In this document: positions 40,060-53,312 of the stretch, in pieces
Layout of the letters: every line of letters starts with the position of its first letter
How positions within the stretch are numbered: position 1 is the first letter of the stretch
DNA from: Hymenolepis diminuta
Lineage: Eukaryota > Platyhelminthes > Cestoda > Cyclophyllidea > Hymenolepididae
DNA length: 64,000 bases
NCBI GenBank assembly: GCA_900708905.1
Contig: CAADRB010000005.1
Span: 5,172,332-5,236,331 of the forward strand
Direction: 5' to 3'
Program-made: the position numbers and the translations under genes
Notes under the pieces: model-generated
What the model was told of the DNA's origin: nothing
The model's input: only the letters and a program-made list of their open reading frames with translations
The model's database searches: none

Positions 40060-43000
40060 TAAAATAAATGCAATCGGTTCCCAGTAAAGAAATGAAATAA
40101 ATTCATTAAATGACAATTTTAAAGATGAGGGGCTCGAGATCACATGTAATCCCGACCTAGTTTTGAGACATATGGTGAATTTACATCCCTCCGCATTTTA
40201 ATTTCAGGTGAATTTCATACGACTGTGAATGATCTGACATTGTAAATTATTATATCATAAAAATGATATAATAAAATTGAAATTTTGATGGAAATAACAT
40301 TTAACTGACTATAACTATTAGGATGAGATAAAAGCGTTCCTTGGTGCCATTTAAAATGCATTATCGTATTAAAGTGAATTTTGTGATTGTGTTAATACCA
40401 AGAATGCCAGATTTTTCCCATGTTAATAAATTAAAATGTTTTCTTTCACTACGGCATCCAAAGAGATGTTCTGGACCTTTTCAATTAATTTATTAACCTC
40501 AAAAAGACGGAAATGATCTACCATAAATTATCGTTGGAAAGTTTCTGTACACATTGAACAGTAAGAGTTTGGGTAGCGAGAAATTGTTGCAACTATGCAA
40601 TCGGAGAATCAAGCATCTTATAAAATATTAGTAGTACATTTGTTTGAAGGTCATATGGAGGATACGAAGTGGGCAATACGAATTCTGGAACCTTTAAGAA
40701 AGAGTCTTGCGAGACTCAGCAATTCTCTTTTCTGTATTTTAACATTCATTTCCAAATTTAAATTGTGATATTTTTATGGAAGCCACATTTGGTCTCGTTG
40801 AGTAGTCATGAATTTAGAATAAATATAATTACATTATCGGGCAGAGTAGAATATAAGAACGGTGGCCAGTTTCTTTTCACATTTATTGTATTCAACCCGA
40901 AGATTTTTATGAAGCTATAATTAACTTTAATGACCTTCTGATTCCACTGCCAGCTATTTGCATCTCAGATTTAGTCCACTGCCTTATTTTCTATCGTTTC
41001 AATGTTGGAATGTCATTAATTATCTTGGGCTTTCCAACCGCGCTTATATTTATGAGGTCCAGGGCTCAATGAGCAGACAATTAACCGAGAAAATTTGTGA
41101 ACCGCTTTGGGTATCGTTTTTTTCTTCAAGTGGCTCATTGATTAGGAAGGATAAGAATTAAGTAGTATTTTTACTTAACAGAATTCACTTATTCTAATTA
41201 ATTTATAATCATTCAGTAAAGTGTTTTAATTTTCAAGAAACTAGACAATGATTTATTTATGGTAATAGCTAAATAAGGCATTCACGTTCCAATTTTATCT
41301 CAACTTGGACTGAAAATGGGAAGTGTAGTGTAGGCGGAGACACATGGTTTACTTAAACAACCTTCGTTAAATTCGGTCCAAATAGCATTTTTGAGTAACT
41401 TCTTTAGTTTCACTTTTTCTGCTGAGCAAATAAGAGCTCCGATTTTAATATTTAATTTTAAACTTTAACTTTAAAATGATAAAAATAGTACATTCAAATC
41501 TTTAGAAGCCTTGTAATGACAGGCTTCGAGTTCATTTATTTTATTCAACTTTCCGAGTACTTTTAAAATCATTTCCACTTAATCCAATTAAAATGGTCAA
41601 AATTAGTTGATTAACTAATGAAGAGATACAGATATTGTAATTAAAAAGTGCCCATTATATAAATCAAGAGTAATATACATATTATTAATAATGAAACGGA
41701 ATATAGACTAAGATTTAAACTGAAATCCAACATGTGAGATATGGAGGTGCAAGCAACCTCCACAAACTTCACAGTATCCAGAAAAGTCAGATTGGGGATG
41801 TTGAAAGAAGTCGCATCGTCAAAGTTTTGTGTGTATACTTGATTGATTGAGATCAAAAGTATTGTCACAGGTTTCGTCCACGAAGTTAGAGTTCATTGGC
41901 CCTATTTAATTGGATCTCTTGAAGGCCAGTGCTAATTTAAATTGAACTTATAAGGTAGGAAGCGCTGTTAATAAAAATGGGCTCCAAATTCATAGTGAGT
42001 TCATTTGGGAATTCAAATTCTTTTTAATTGAAGATTTTAGAGCCCATATTTCTTATACCTATTGATATCAATTCCTCTAACCAGACGGAATAAACTGGTA
42101 CATGTTAACTCCCGCTTCATTCCCTCCAACTGACATTTTCCACGTCATTTCTAATTGTTTCTTCACTGTCTCATGTTCTGCACAGATGTTTGTCTGTACG
42201 GTCAATGAGGAAATCTCAAATAGTGGAACAATCATTTATTAAAAAGGAAAAGTATGCATTATAAATATATTTCGTTAATTTTGCTCTCCTTATATTTGAA
42301 ACATATCTCATTTGAATTAACTTTATTGTTATATCTTTTTTCAATAAAACACTGAAAGATAAACGACGATAATCACCCTTCAATTGGGTGGTTTAAGGTA
42401 CGCGGACAGTTGGAGAAGTGACCATCTATTTTAAAAGTTTTCTAACTACCTAAAACTCTGATTTTACGAAGTGGAGAAGCAAGAAGACAACCGTATGACC
42501 GTATGACATGGTGTAGCAGTGGACAATGTTTATCGCTCATTACTGCCTCTTTATTGGTGGTCTCAATCTATCCAGCTTTGGAATACAAAAGAGTAATTAA
42601 ATGCGCCCATTAAGTGCACGGTCTTTTCAAGGATCAATTTTGCGAGCAGATCATTGAAAGAATGCATGTTTATAGGACAAACACATTGTCCCAAAATTGG
42701 TAACAGTCTACAAGATATCTATCAGTTACGAGAGACCGTCGGGAGTATGATGAATGACACTTCCAGATCTTATCCGAAACTTAAGTTGTTCATATGTATT
42801 TCATACTCCTCTTTGCTATGATCCGGATGCGTAATTCTAGAATCATCTTCTACCATCCATTCACTTCAGCAAAACATTTTCAACTCCACATTCAAGGTTT
42901 TTTTAATATTTTAAAGTCTGAGTATCCTTATGGAGAGTGAATGTTCCGTCGCTCTGAGAGTTCTGTTGAATTGTCAAACAATGGCATAACAAATTACAAT

Positions 43001-43500
43001 ATCACCAATTTCAATTTTTCTAAAAAGCACGAAATTTGGATGTTTCCTGCAGCTGTTCGAAAATAAACGATGCGGTCGAAATTCTTTCAGTTGGTATTAG
43101 CTGAACCGAAAATCACAAGCAAACAGGGCATTTAGTCAGATGTACTTTCCGATGCAGAATTAATTTCAAATCCGGGTAAATATGCATCCTGGAATGCACT
43201 TCTGAATTATTTATTCGCACAAAAAATGTACACACAACCAAAATTAACAGTTCATTCAATAAGATAATCTTTATACAAACACCAAGATGTTCTTCCATGT
43301 TGAAAACCCCTTTGCTGATATTAAATAACTGACTTTGATTGTATAAAAAAGGAAATTTCTCGAGCTTTTACAAGAGATGAACGATTAATTTCAAATACAA
43401 GGAGGAAACCTAGGGTTCCTATGTTCCCATATGATGGAGGAATACAACATTAAGCAGAGAGACGAAGTCATATTGAATGCAAACTTTGAATAAAAATGTT
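40060..43500. other. Non-coding stretch
   Basis: No gene, and in particular no pol remnant that would link the LTR piece at 39901 to the gag at 44134, was seen. Confidence 0.5.
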
Positions 43501-43559
43501 ACTCCAGAAATCCTAACTTCACCCTATAATTTGATCCCGGATTGAGATTTTCATGCATC

Positions 43560-44130
43560 CGTAGTCCCTTCTCTCGGCGTCTGCACCATGCTGGATTTTG
43601 ACTCATTATTGAGTGCAAGTAGATTGCGAATGTTACGATCCTTCGTGAGTGTTGCTTTTGGTAGGATTGAGGGCTGCAATTTGCGATTGATAGTTTGAAG
43701 TTTAGTAGACGTCGATGGAGGTTGTGAAGAGATCGGTATGTTGATGGGGATCGTCTTTGTACGATTGATCCTCGTAGTCTGCTTCCTCTGGTGAAGCTAT
43801 GAGATTTGAGGGCCAGCGATGGGTTATTGTGGTTTAGGTAACGTTGACGCCTTGTAATCCTCCGTAGTGGAAGGTGGTGTTTGGGCTTCTGTGTTGGGTG
43901 AGTGATTGTGACGGCTTTTGTTGATTCATTGCAGTGGATTTCGGTGTCTTCCCCTTTCGCTTTTCTCGTGTCCTGTGGGAGGCGGTAGCATGTTCTGGCA
44001 GAAAGCGGTGAATGTCATCCTGTACGGAATTGGAATCATCAGCGAGTTCTTGGGAAATTTCTCTTTTATCTGTTTGGAACAACTCGGTATCGAATTTCAT
44101 AGCTAAGTTGATTGTTTTGGAGGGTTGTTT
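43560..44130 (-). other. Coding-like stretch of unknown origin behind gag
   Basis: Three open minus-strand blocks follow each other. The first (44130-43834) reads AKQPSKTINLAMKFDTELFQ onward for about 95 residues to GGLQGVNVT. After one stop comes a block with ITHRWPSNLIASPEEADYED, and after another a block with KLQTINRKLQPSILPKATLT ending at MVQTPREGTTDA. Composition (Ser, Thr, Gln, Lys and acidic patches) is protein-like and unlike the AT-rich surroundings. I recognise no protease, reverse transcriptase, integrase or host family. It may be decayed element cargo or an inserted host sequence. Confidence 0.4.
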
Positions 44131-44133
44131 GGC

Positions 44134-45180
44134 TTATAGGGGTTCAAATACCACAGAGAGATGTGTGGAGATTGCAAAAATGGTTGTTTTTCGCTTGCAG
44201 AGCCAGACCAGTGAGTTAAAGAAAGCATTTTTCTGTTGAAAGAGAGATAACGCCGGCGTTAGAACCAGTGAAACTCTCCTGAGAGGTAACTGTGTCAGTC
44301 TTGGAGTAATTGCAGCCTGGCTGGCATCTCCATACACCCTATGATAGTAGCAGATTTGATTTCGATGTTTAGGGGAACTACTTGGTTGTTTCGGGAGACC
44401 AGGACGTTGTTTGTTGTCAGGTTGTGAGGAGATGTTTGGTACGAGCAGCTCCAATTTCTCCAGCAGTTTGGTCAGGACATCGGACTGTTGTGTAGTTACA
44501 CGGTTAGGGGTTGGGGTCTGCTGCTTCAGCTAGTTCATCAGGGTTGCCTCGATTGACATTGGTAGCTAGGCATGTCGCCATGTTCGCAGGGAGATACTTC
44601 ATCCATAATTGTCTCAGTATCACATTATCTACCCTGGTTTCTCCCAGGGGGGATCGCATGTGACGGAGAAATTGGAAAGGAGTACGATCTCCTAGATCGA
44701 CTTGCAAGAGTAGTTGTTGCACAGGTTTTTCTTGTGAATCAGAGAGGCGACTAATGACAGCTCTTTTAAGAGTGCTGTAGGAGTTTTCTTCTGGTGTCTT
44801 GTCGGCAATATCAGTGACTTCAGCGGCAACATTGGTCAGAAGAGTAGAAAAAGCACGTTGAAACATTATCTTCTGTTTGGAAATGCCACACGATTGAAAG
44901 GTGTTCTCCAAGTGGCGGAACCAGACGTAAGAATTCCTCGGATCGAAGACAGGATAAGTGATAAGAGCGACCACTGCATTCAGTACGGGTTTTCATTCAC
45001 TGGACATTTTGGGGTTGATGAGAAAGGACAAGAAGAGTGACTTGGATGCAGATAGTAAGAACTGGTGGAGATGGCCGCAAAAGAAGATTCATCAGATACG
45101 TTGCGCAGAGAGAGAATATAACAATGCCAGAGAGAGAGAGAAAATGAGAGACAGAAGGAATTTGTCAGGCTGAGCAAATC
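44134..45180 (-). pseudogene. gag: Frameshifted gag of a CsRn1-like Ty3/gypsy retrotransposon
   Basis: The core block (44974-44504) holds the Gag capsid-like signature of this clade: FDPRNSYVWFRHLENTF, then EEN-YSTLKRAVISRLSDSQ, VDLGDRTPFQFLRHMRS, and LRQLWMKYLP. It runs out of frame at 44505. The next frame (44500-44134) carries the linker VTTQQSDVLTKLLEKLELL and a C-Y-Y-H-R-V-Y-G-D segment. That segment is the start of the nucleic-acid-binding box, but the later cysteines are absent. Upstream, residues before 44980 lie in yet another frame. No pol follows. It lies directly behind the primer site and LTR at 45175-45562, in the same orientation. Confidence 0.85.
45120..45145 (+). repeat. GA-rich run near the gag start
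   Basis: A short AGAGAGAGAGAG run lies between the primer site and gag; simple repeat. Confidence 0.6.
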
Positions 45181-45195
45181 ACGTTAGCGTCACCA
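45175..45195 (-). promoter_or_regulatory. Primer-binding site matching tRNA-Trp
   Basis: The minus strand reads TGGTGACGCTAACGTGATTT immediately after the LTR and a 4-base spacer. The complement of an animal tRNA-Trp 3' end is TGGTGACCCCGACGTGATTT, so 17 of 20 bases agree. Use of tRNA-Trp as primer is the known habit of the CsRn1/Kabuki clade. Confidence 0.8.
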
Positions 45196-45199
45196 ATTA

Positions 45200-45562
45200 C
45201 GTTGCGGACGCTAAACCAATGATTCTTTTTGCTACACCTAAGTAATCCTTCTAAGCAGCCCAAATAGCCTCTAGCGGAGCCCTCTATTATCAATTTGCTC
45301 CCAAATTTGTTTAGCTATGCCCAAAGTAGCAAGAACAGGCAAGGTGTTGAGTGAGAAAGTTTATCGTTCACTTCAATATGTGTGATCGTTGTCAAAATCT
45401 TAGTCATTAAATACAAAACCACGCTAGACCTCATGGATCTTGATTGCTGATTGGCTGAGGAGGCCTCTGCACACACCACCGTGCTTGTTCTCTAGGCAAC
45501 CGATTACGTACCCCACTTTCCAGACTGATTCAACCAGCCTTGTTAGCGTTGTGAACTCCACA
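45200..45562 (-). mobile_element. 5' LTR of the gag-bearing element, long-U3 subfamily (copy E)
   Basis: It runs from TGTGGAGTTCACAACGC (45562) to GTCCGCAACG (45200), 363 bases. It aligns end to end with solo copy B. The LTR, spacer, primer site and gag follow in the proper order on the minus strand. A matching 3' LTR was not found. Confidence 0.85.
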
Positions 45563-45569
45563 GAACTCA

Positions 45570-48500
45570 AAAATTCACTCAAACTGGTTTTCATGGATGC
45601 ATCAAATTGTAGCATTTAAATAAATTTTATATTTTCTTTCTGCAAGTTTTATTTACGTAATCACCTGGAGTTCAGTTACTTTATTATCACCACGCTTTCA
45701 GGGAACCTCGTCGATTATTCAAGTTGGAATTTAAATTTTCATCATCAAAGATCAGTTAAACAAAGGTAAACATTACGGTAGAAAATTGAGTTCAGGCATA
45801 TAATGCTTCTAACAATTTAAATCTGGATTTGGGGTGTTCGCTTTTTGCTCCTGGGACATAGGATTTTGCCTCATCTGTGGCAGTATCCATTTTTGAGGAT
45901 TTGCTCCTGTAACTCGGGGGAATTCATCTTCGGGACATTTAGATCTCATTATAAAATTTGATTTGGATGAATTAAAAAATCACCTCAGACACCTCATTCT
46001 GTCTTCCATTAAAAGGGATCACTAGAGTTTACCTGACGCAGTCTCTCATAATCACCCCGCTTTGTTAATATGCTGCAGAAACGGAAGTAAATTTGGAAAT
46101 CTGATCTTCTATTACGTGCTTATATCACGCACTAATAGAATTTCATACTCTCCTTCCCACACATTTTAGCCTTTAGTGTATCGAAAAGGGGGTTCTGGAG
46201 TACCGCATTTGTAACTCTTCCACAATTTACATCTCTTATGAAGGGAATCCTATATAAAACATGCACTGATGAGATCAATGATTTAAATATTAATAAATTA
46301 ATTAATTTTAAATCAGCATGCTATTGCATCGCTATTTAACTTGAGGAAAACGCTTTTAAAGGAAATTAGTTGAAAACCCGCATTAATTAATTTCCCTAAG
46401 GGTTCAATCGCTGATTTAATTTATGCCACGGACAAAAAATTCAACGTCAGTGCAATTTTAGCTTGAACTTTTTACGGTCATGTCTGAATAGAGGTGCATG
46501 CACGTGATCCTGTGATTTTGACAGTTCGCTAAATTTGCCTTCACAAAAATTCCCTTTCCCAATAGAGATAATTGTTTTGATGTACATTCCAGCTCATATT
46601 ATCATCGTCAGGGAGAATTTCAGTGAGCGCCATTGTATTAAAGTAAATTTAGCTTTTTCTATACTGCTATCTTGGCCATTAAAGAGGAATAAATCTCTCT
46701 TGTTTATACTAAGTAACGGCGCGGTAATTCTAAAGATTTGGGCGACACCACCTCGAAGTTCTTTAAACATGTCAATCAGACGAATGCGTAGTGGATGACA
46801 TTTGAAAAATTCAATTGATGCGAATTATTACTCTTGTGAACTACTATTTACTGCAATCATTACTATTCACCTGTCTATGTAAGCCCCGAAAATCTCAAGG
46901 ACTGTCAGAAAGATCCTTATTCCAACTGAAACAAAGTTGAGATATTATTGTTAATTTGTTTTTCTCCTCTCAACTTGGGTATCGCAATAAAGTCGCTCGT
47001 CCAGATTGCATCCTTGATCCAATCTTTTATTTACATGAACCAAATATATTCTATTAAAAGAATTTCAAGATTCCCGTTTTATTCCTATTGGTACATAAGG
47101 ATTCTATTAGTTGGATCTCAATTTGTTGATTTCAAATTTGACAAACGTGAAAGCTAACAATTTTCGTTTCCTACTGCTAGCTGGAATATCCACTGTATAA
47201 TGCTTCTAACTGTAAAGTCGTAAATGATTGGAATCTCAACCTTCTCATGCCGCTGAATTGCCAGTCCGAGTTTGCCCTAAGTTAAGAAGGAAATGAATTA
47301 GAGTAAATACATCTTATTGGGTTAGTTTGAAAAGGGTCTGCGTTTTGAATGGTCTGTTTGTCATTGTTTTAATGAAGAGAGAAACGTGCTTATATATGAA
47401 ATTCAAAGATGAAGCGCTTATTCACCATTACTTAAAGAGACAGGGCTTTACCGGAGAAGGAGAGAAACACGATCACACCTACGGAAGTAGGACAAATCGT
47501 ACATTCTGATACACATATAGAACGTAACAGGACGGGAGACAGCTTTACTGCACAAGCATCCATAAATCATGAATAATTAACAATTTCTTCCCCTCAAAAA
47601 ACATCTCATATTTTACAGTGGTTAAATCCAATATTTGATAAAATATTTTACTTCTTAAAGAAAAGTTTTTCGTATCTGGATGTCCACTTATTTTAATTAC
47701 TTCGGTCCTGAGCTGATGAGTTATTTGCAATCCCTCTCCCTCTCTATTATAGTGCCGTTAGTTAAAAATATTTCAAGCCACCCCATCAGAAATAGTCATA
47801 TCAAGTTAATTCTCTAAGTTTTATCATTTTATTTATTGAAACTGGCAATTTAACGGCTCTGAGATGAGGGTCTAGCCCTCTTAGATTTTACGATTAGCAG
47901 CTAAATACCGTGGGCATTTCCATAGATATCAAGTCCATCGGTATCGCTCCTGTTTGACATTTATTTATGGTTGACTTCATGTAAGACGTAGTCACGTTAT
48001 TGAATATTGGCCGGAATTACTTGATTCCACAGTTTTATTACCTTTCCCTTCAAGTTTCGGAATCTACTGAAATAGGAGAATGGTATAATACACTTCTGTC
48101 TTCGTTTAAGGGTAAAACGTACTTACATTCAGTAAATAGAACAATTTAGTAGGCGGTAGCAACATGGGATGTGATCTTTATCTCCAGCTATTTTTAGATC
48201 AATCTCTTTTATAATTTCCGCCAATTTTTACTACTAGAACAGGATAAAGAGTAGAGAAATGAAATAGGTGGATTTACTGCCGGTATTTGGGGTGAGGGAA
48301 GAGATTGTTGAAGTAGGCGGAATGGACTGAAAGCACTAAGGTTTTTTGTGTTGAAGTGCAGGTAGCAGAGATCGTGCGGCTGCAGAGAGGTAATATTAAT
48401 TTCAAGGAAAAAAAGCGCATTTGAAAGTGAAGACTTGATGTAATGTCAGATTTATAATATTAATCGCACACTTGTAAGTGTGAATCCTTCATTTAACATC

Positions 48501-51200
48501 ATGTTTCGCTGGGTTAGCACTTGATGATCATATGAACCAGGGTGTCATTTAATACGCGCAACTCCACCTATTCTTATCTTCACGTCCAGAATACAATACT
48601 GCTATTGAAGTTTTCACATAGTCATCACTCTTCAAACCAGAGATGGACATATACTGGACAGACAACTCATATTATCAACTTATTAACAGTGGCAGTCTAA
48701 ACAGACTGTCGCGGAAGGACTTCCGAAAACAGTTCCCACATAGTTTTCCCAAATAGACACATTCAGTATCTTTCTACAAATGTCAGATTTTGAAAGTGGT
48801 CCCTAAGCAAATCGGGAATAGGTTTTTATTACATTTAAAATAAAATAAAACGTTGGAAGGGCAAGATTATTCGAATTAAAAGACTTTTGCGGAGAAACCT
48901 AAACTAGTCCCATTTTCAACGGTGTGAAGTCAGCTAGCACAATACAGAGGTAAGATGGAGTCAACTAATAGAGTATCATTACAGAACAGAGTGGAGAAAT
49001 CAACCTTGAAGTCGATATGGTGATTCTCTGGGGAAGTAGAACTCCTCTGTCACGTGTTAAAGACGAAATTAAAAGATGGGGAACGAGTCATACAAGTAAC
49101 TATTTATTTGAAATTAAATAAAAATCGATAATCAAAATACGATAAAAGATAACAATTTTCTTCCAAGACTGAGAAGGTAGAATAATCTTGCATGATATTC
49201 ACCAGTTGACATTATCTAAACACTGCATCACCAAGGCCGTTAATTTCGTTATCAAATGATGTATAATACACGAATACATCAATATTTTGCCAGTCAAAGC
49301 TTTCGAATTCAAAGGATAATAAGACAAGATGCAACTAACATTTATGTCCATTTTGGGTAGATGAGCAGCACCACGAAATGAGAAGCTAGCAGGTGAGAAA
49401 CAAAAGTTGCAGTATTCCCTTCTTAGACTTGTTAAACAAGCCGTTGACCCTCTCGCCCATTGAGAGTGTGACAGTTTGCATCAAATTTCATGAATCTGAA
49501 CTTAGCAATTTAATCGTTGTGCCATTGTTAAGTGACCTAACTGAGCGCGTTTTTCTATTATTGTTTAACATTTCATATTTCTCCCTCATTTGCTAATGTT
49601 ATTCGCACAACAGAACATTCCTTCAGGCGTCATAATCAATAAACTCTCGGATGATGACTTTTCCATTCCTTCTTACTTGAAAATAACACCCCAAGAGATC
49701 TTTGGTAGTTAAGAGTAATGGGTAAGTTTTCACGATATGACAGTTCGGAGCTGATTTAAAACGTCTTACTTGAGGAAACAGGTAAAGCAAAATCCATATC
49801 TCTTTCTTGTTAAAAACCATTTCTAAAGAGTCTTTTCGCCATAGTTTAAACATAAACATCATATCAGCTTTCGGCTCGTATGTAAATATATGTTTATTTT
49901 ATGTTATATCTGATAATGTGAACTAATGCATCCTAGGAAGCCCAGAAACCCCTCGAGGGTGTGTTAAAATTGATGATTGCAGAATTTGTCGAGTCCTATG
50001 TGTCAATCTACAAGATGCTATTTAAAACTATCTTCAAATACAAAATCAGGAAAATAGAAATTAATTTATTTCAATAGGTAAATTTACATGTAAGGGTTTC
50101 GCCCAAGTGATCTCCAGTGAGCTCTGAGATGCTAACATTATTCTGCTAATACCTCGCCTGTCAAGAGAAAAATCCATCGAAAATGTTTAATTAGCCATAT
50201 AAATATATCTGGTGAAGAGGCTCTGAATGTCATAAACATAAACAAAGGATGTCAAACCTGGAGTTAAATGTATGAAAATCGGAACTATAAATAGTAATCT
50301 AAGTGATCGTTATTATTGCTCTCAGTAATACAGAAATTTTACAAAGTTTACTGGTGGGAAGCAATTGAAATGGAAATGCAGTAAGTTTAACAATTGATAA
50401 GCTAGGAGGGGATCAAATAGATAGAGAGAGCGACGTCAGGGTATCAAAGAGTCTTACTTCGTGTGATTTTGGACTCGGGTTGTACAACGTTTACCAAATG
50501 GGTATTTCACGTTCCAAAATTCGAACATCACAAATCGTCCCTTGGATTGCAACAAATGCCTATCGATAATGTTCATTTCTTATTAACCAGTATTTTTAAT
50601 TGGAAAGAGTCGGTCCTACCGCTTCAACTCCTTTTTCCTCCAACGGTTGAGATGACAAATGATCTTATTCCGCAGTTTACAGATTTAGCAGATAGATAAA
50701 GCTTTAAGAAACAAAAAAGTATTAAATCTAAATTTAAATAAATAATCTGTATTTTTTCAATAAAAATTATTTTTATTTTTCCGTGGCTTCAAGAAAACAT
50801 ATTTGGAATTAAATATGCATACTCTTTAAATAAATGAGAGAAAGCTAATTAAATTACTAGAAATCAATCATTTAAAGTCTCGAAAATTAAATTTAGAATG
50901 ATTTATTCCTTGCGATAATGTACTGTTAATTTATTTTCTATTTTAAAGTGCATTTAAGTCTTAATGCTTCCCATGTTTATACTGGAACGCTGGAAACTTT
51001 AAACTTCCTTTTCTTAGGGATAATTTATCATAAACTTTTCCGAACTTTGTACCTCTTAAGAACGTCTTTATGGTACTTCTTATATCAGGTAGCAGCAGCA
51101 GTTCTGTCCAACTTTTGAGCTATGTGTGTTCAGGACACGATTACTTCAATTAAACTTGTTCATGTTGTGTGCTTATCTACGGAGCTTAATAGTATATTAT
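45570..51200. other. Gene-poor stretch
   Basis: No exon, RNA gene or intact element was supported. A short SINE tail-like piece lies at 49344-49375. Confidence 0.45.
49344..49375 (-). repeat. SINE 3'-tail fragment
   Basis: TTATGTCCATTTTGGGTAGA resembles the tail seen at 25725 (CATTTTGGGTAGACGG) and 53131 (ATCTTGGGTAGAG). Only about 30 bases are recognisable. Confidence 0.3.
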
Positions 51201-51204
51201 TCCT

Positions 51205-52373
51205 TCTTTTTTGAGATTTTGTGATAATTATCGTTGTTCATCGTTATTTCTAGCCCTGATGTACACTCCAATACTCCAACAAGAGAGCATAGGAGACATA
51301 TTTCACTGTTTGAATTTCATGAAGGAAATACGCCAAGCTCAGTGGCATCAGCAGCAGCGGAAACACTCAGACAACTGTGAAAATGATGTTGTGAATAAAA
51401 AGATCTATAGAAGGTGGTTTTCTGCAGGTGGTTTCGAAAAGGACGACCTCAGCCTGAAAGACGGACCGAGAGCAGGATGGCCAAAAAACTCAATTTTGAG
51501 CAATTGCGAATTGCCATTGATGAAAATCCAACTTGCACTACCAGAGGACTGAGCAAAAACTGTCACGTAAGCCGCCATATGACCATCTAAAGGGAAATGA
51601 AAAGACTTGGCTGAGAAAGTCTCAACGCCTGGGAAATGTGTCCCTCCATTTGTCAGAAATCAACAAACAACAGTGTGTGTGACCTGTTGTGCTTCACTGC
51701 GTTCTCTTTAACCGAACTTCAGGCACCTTTTTAGACCGAATCATAACTGATAGCGACGAGAAGTGGCGGACCCTTTACAACAAAGACAGTGGCTAGTTCA
51801 AGACAGTGGTTCAAAGCCAATTCCACAGCCGAGACAATTCGGGACTGCACTCGAAAGAAATAAATTCTTTTATATGGTGGGAAGGGAATTGATGGTAATT
51901 GTTTATTATGAACTAATGGATGACAATGAAACAATAACATCTGAAGTTACTGAAGTCCGCAGCTAACTCGTTTAAAGGCAGTTAAGGGCAGGAAAAAGAA
52001 GGATAGGGCCTTCTTTGATGAATCGAAAAGGAGTGATTCTGCACCATGACAATGCCAGACTCCACATTTCAAGAGCAACCGAAAATCTTGTTGAAGAATT
52101 TGGCTGATAAGTCATGCATCACCCACCATATTCCCACCATATTCTCTCCATCTTCTCTTCCACCAACCGACTTTCATCTTTTCAGGAGCTTGCAGCAACT
52201 TACAGATCCATTCAATGGGACAAAGGCTTACCTCACGAGAAGAGGTGGAAATGAAGAAGCTAGCTTCCTCTTTTCACTCCAAACTGGCTAAATTCTATGA
52301 CGAAGGACTGAGAAAGCTTGTGGCAAGATGGAAAGATGTGATTAATGAAAATGGTGACTATGTTGAGCACTAA
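51205..52373 (+). pseudogene. Decayed mariner transposase
   Basis: Plus-strand fragments appear in family order. YRRWFSAGGF and DLSLKDGPRAGWP come from the DNA-binding half. ENPTCTTRGLS and KRLGWESLNAWEMCP follow. LDRIITDSDEKW carries the first catalytic Asp. IVYYELMDDNETITSEV comes next, then NRKGVILHHDNARLH with the second. PPTDFHLFRSL holds the third Asp (mariner D,D34D type). LVARWKDVINENGDYVEH ends at TAA 52371. The pieces occupy different frames with several stops, so the copy is dead. Length (about 1.17 kb) is near the full transposase. Confidence 0.9.
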
Positions 52374-52413
52374 ATAAATGTATTTTTGACGAAATGTTCA
52401 CTTTAATCCAAAT

Positions 52414-52446
52414 TAAAAAATGGGAAGAACTTTTGTTACAACCCGA
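52414..52446 (+). repeat. Probable 3' terminal repeat of the mariner copy
   Basis: AAATGGGAAGAACTTTTGTT and ACAACCCGATA, about 40 bases after the transposase stop, have the look of a mariner terminal repeat. The matching 5' repeat is not recognisable near 51000-51200, so the left end is probably lost. Confidence 0.4.
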
Positions 52447-53124
52447 TAGAAAAGAACTTTTTCATTTAACTGACACAAAATTTTTCGAGGGTTTGACATT
52501 TTATAAAATTATTCTTTTGGACATTTTTGACAGATAATTTTGGTCGATAGGTCTTGAGCATTTGGAATTTTGTTGAAAGGTAAACAGGAATATAACAATT
52601 GCTTCAATTAAGGTGAATTCATTCATCTTGAGAGAACACAGCTTCCGAAGCTCTGATAACTTATCACTTTCAGCTAACTCATCGCTGCCATGTTAAAATT
52701 TTATTCTGCGAAATATCATGAAGGTTCATTTTGTGTTCTCAACCGTTGGAAGAAAGAGTTAATTGAAGCGACAAGACCGACAATTTCTGATTAAAAAGTA
52801 CCAATTAATGAGTATTAAATATCGCAGACGTGCATTTATTGCAACCTAGGGTAGGAATCGTGAATTTTGAGCTCTTCAATGTGAACTACCCATTTGGTAA
52901 CTACTGTATAACCCGAGTCCAAATATCAGATGATGTGAGACTCCTTGAAATTCCAACTCTCCGTCATTTGTTGGGCCTGTCAATTGATTTCAATTGCTTC
53001 TCACAACCAGAAGTTATAAATTTGTTTGCTTTACTGAGAGTGAAAATACGCATAGCACTGTTAAGAACAACATTTGTTTTAAATAATTAACTATGATTTC
53101 CCAATCACATTTAGGAAAACGCTT

Positions 53125-53312
53125 TCAACATTTATCTTGGGTAGAGAGTAGTATCATGGAGCTTCCATGTTAATAGACTCCAATTCTGTCACCTTCTATA
53201 TTAGTCAGACTTAGCCAGTGTGGTTGGCCATTCCGCTCACTGAGTGTGTTAATGGGAATGAAATCCGTGACCTCTGACATGGTAGATAACCAATGCGCCA
53301 CCTGCTCACTAA
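53125..53312 (-). repeat. tRNA-derived SINE-like copy, best preserved
   Basis: On the minus strand it starts GGTGGCGCATTGGTTATC (A-box-like), then CACGGATTTCATTCCC (B-box-like), then the shared body (AGTGAGCGGAATGGCCAACC, TGGCTAAGTCTGACTAATAT) and the tail CTACCCAAGATAAATG. It is about 185 bases long. Confidence 0.65.

Noticed and set aside
39901..45562. Reading the LTR piece at 39901-40048 as the 3' LTR of the gag element
   Set aside because: Its U3 is of a different, more C-like type than the LTR at 45200-45562, and no pol lies between, so they are probably separate insertions.
45424..45615. 63-codon minus-strand frame
   Set aside because: It lies within and across the edge of LTR copy E; chance frame in a repeat.
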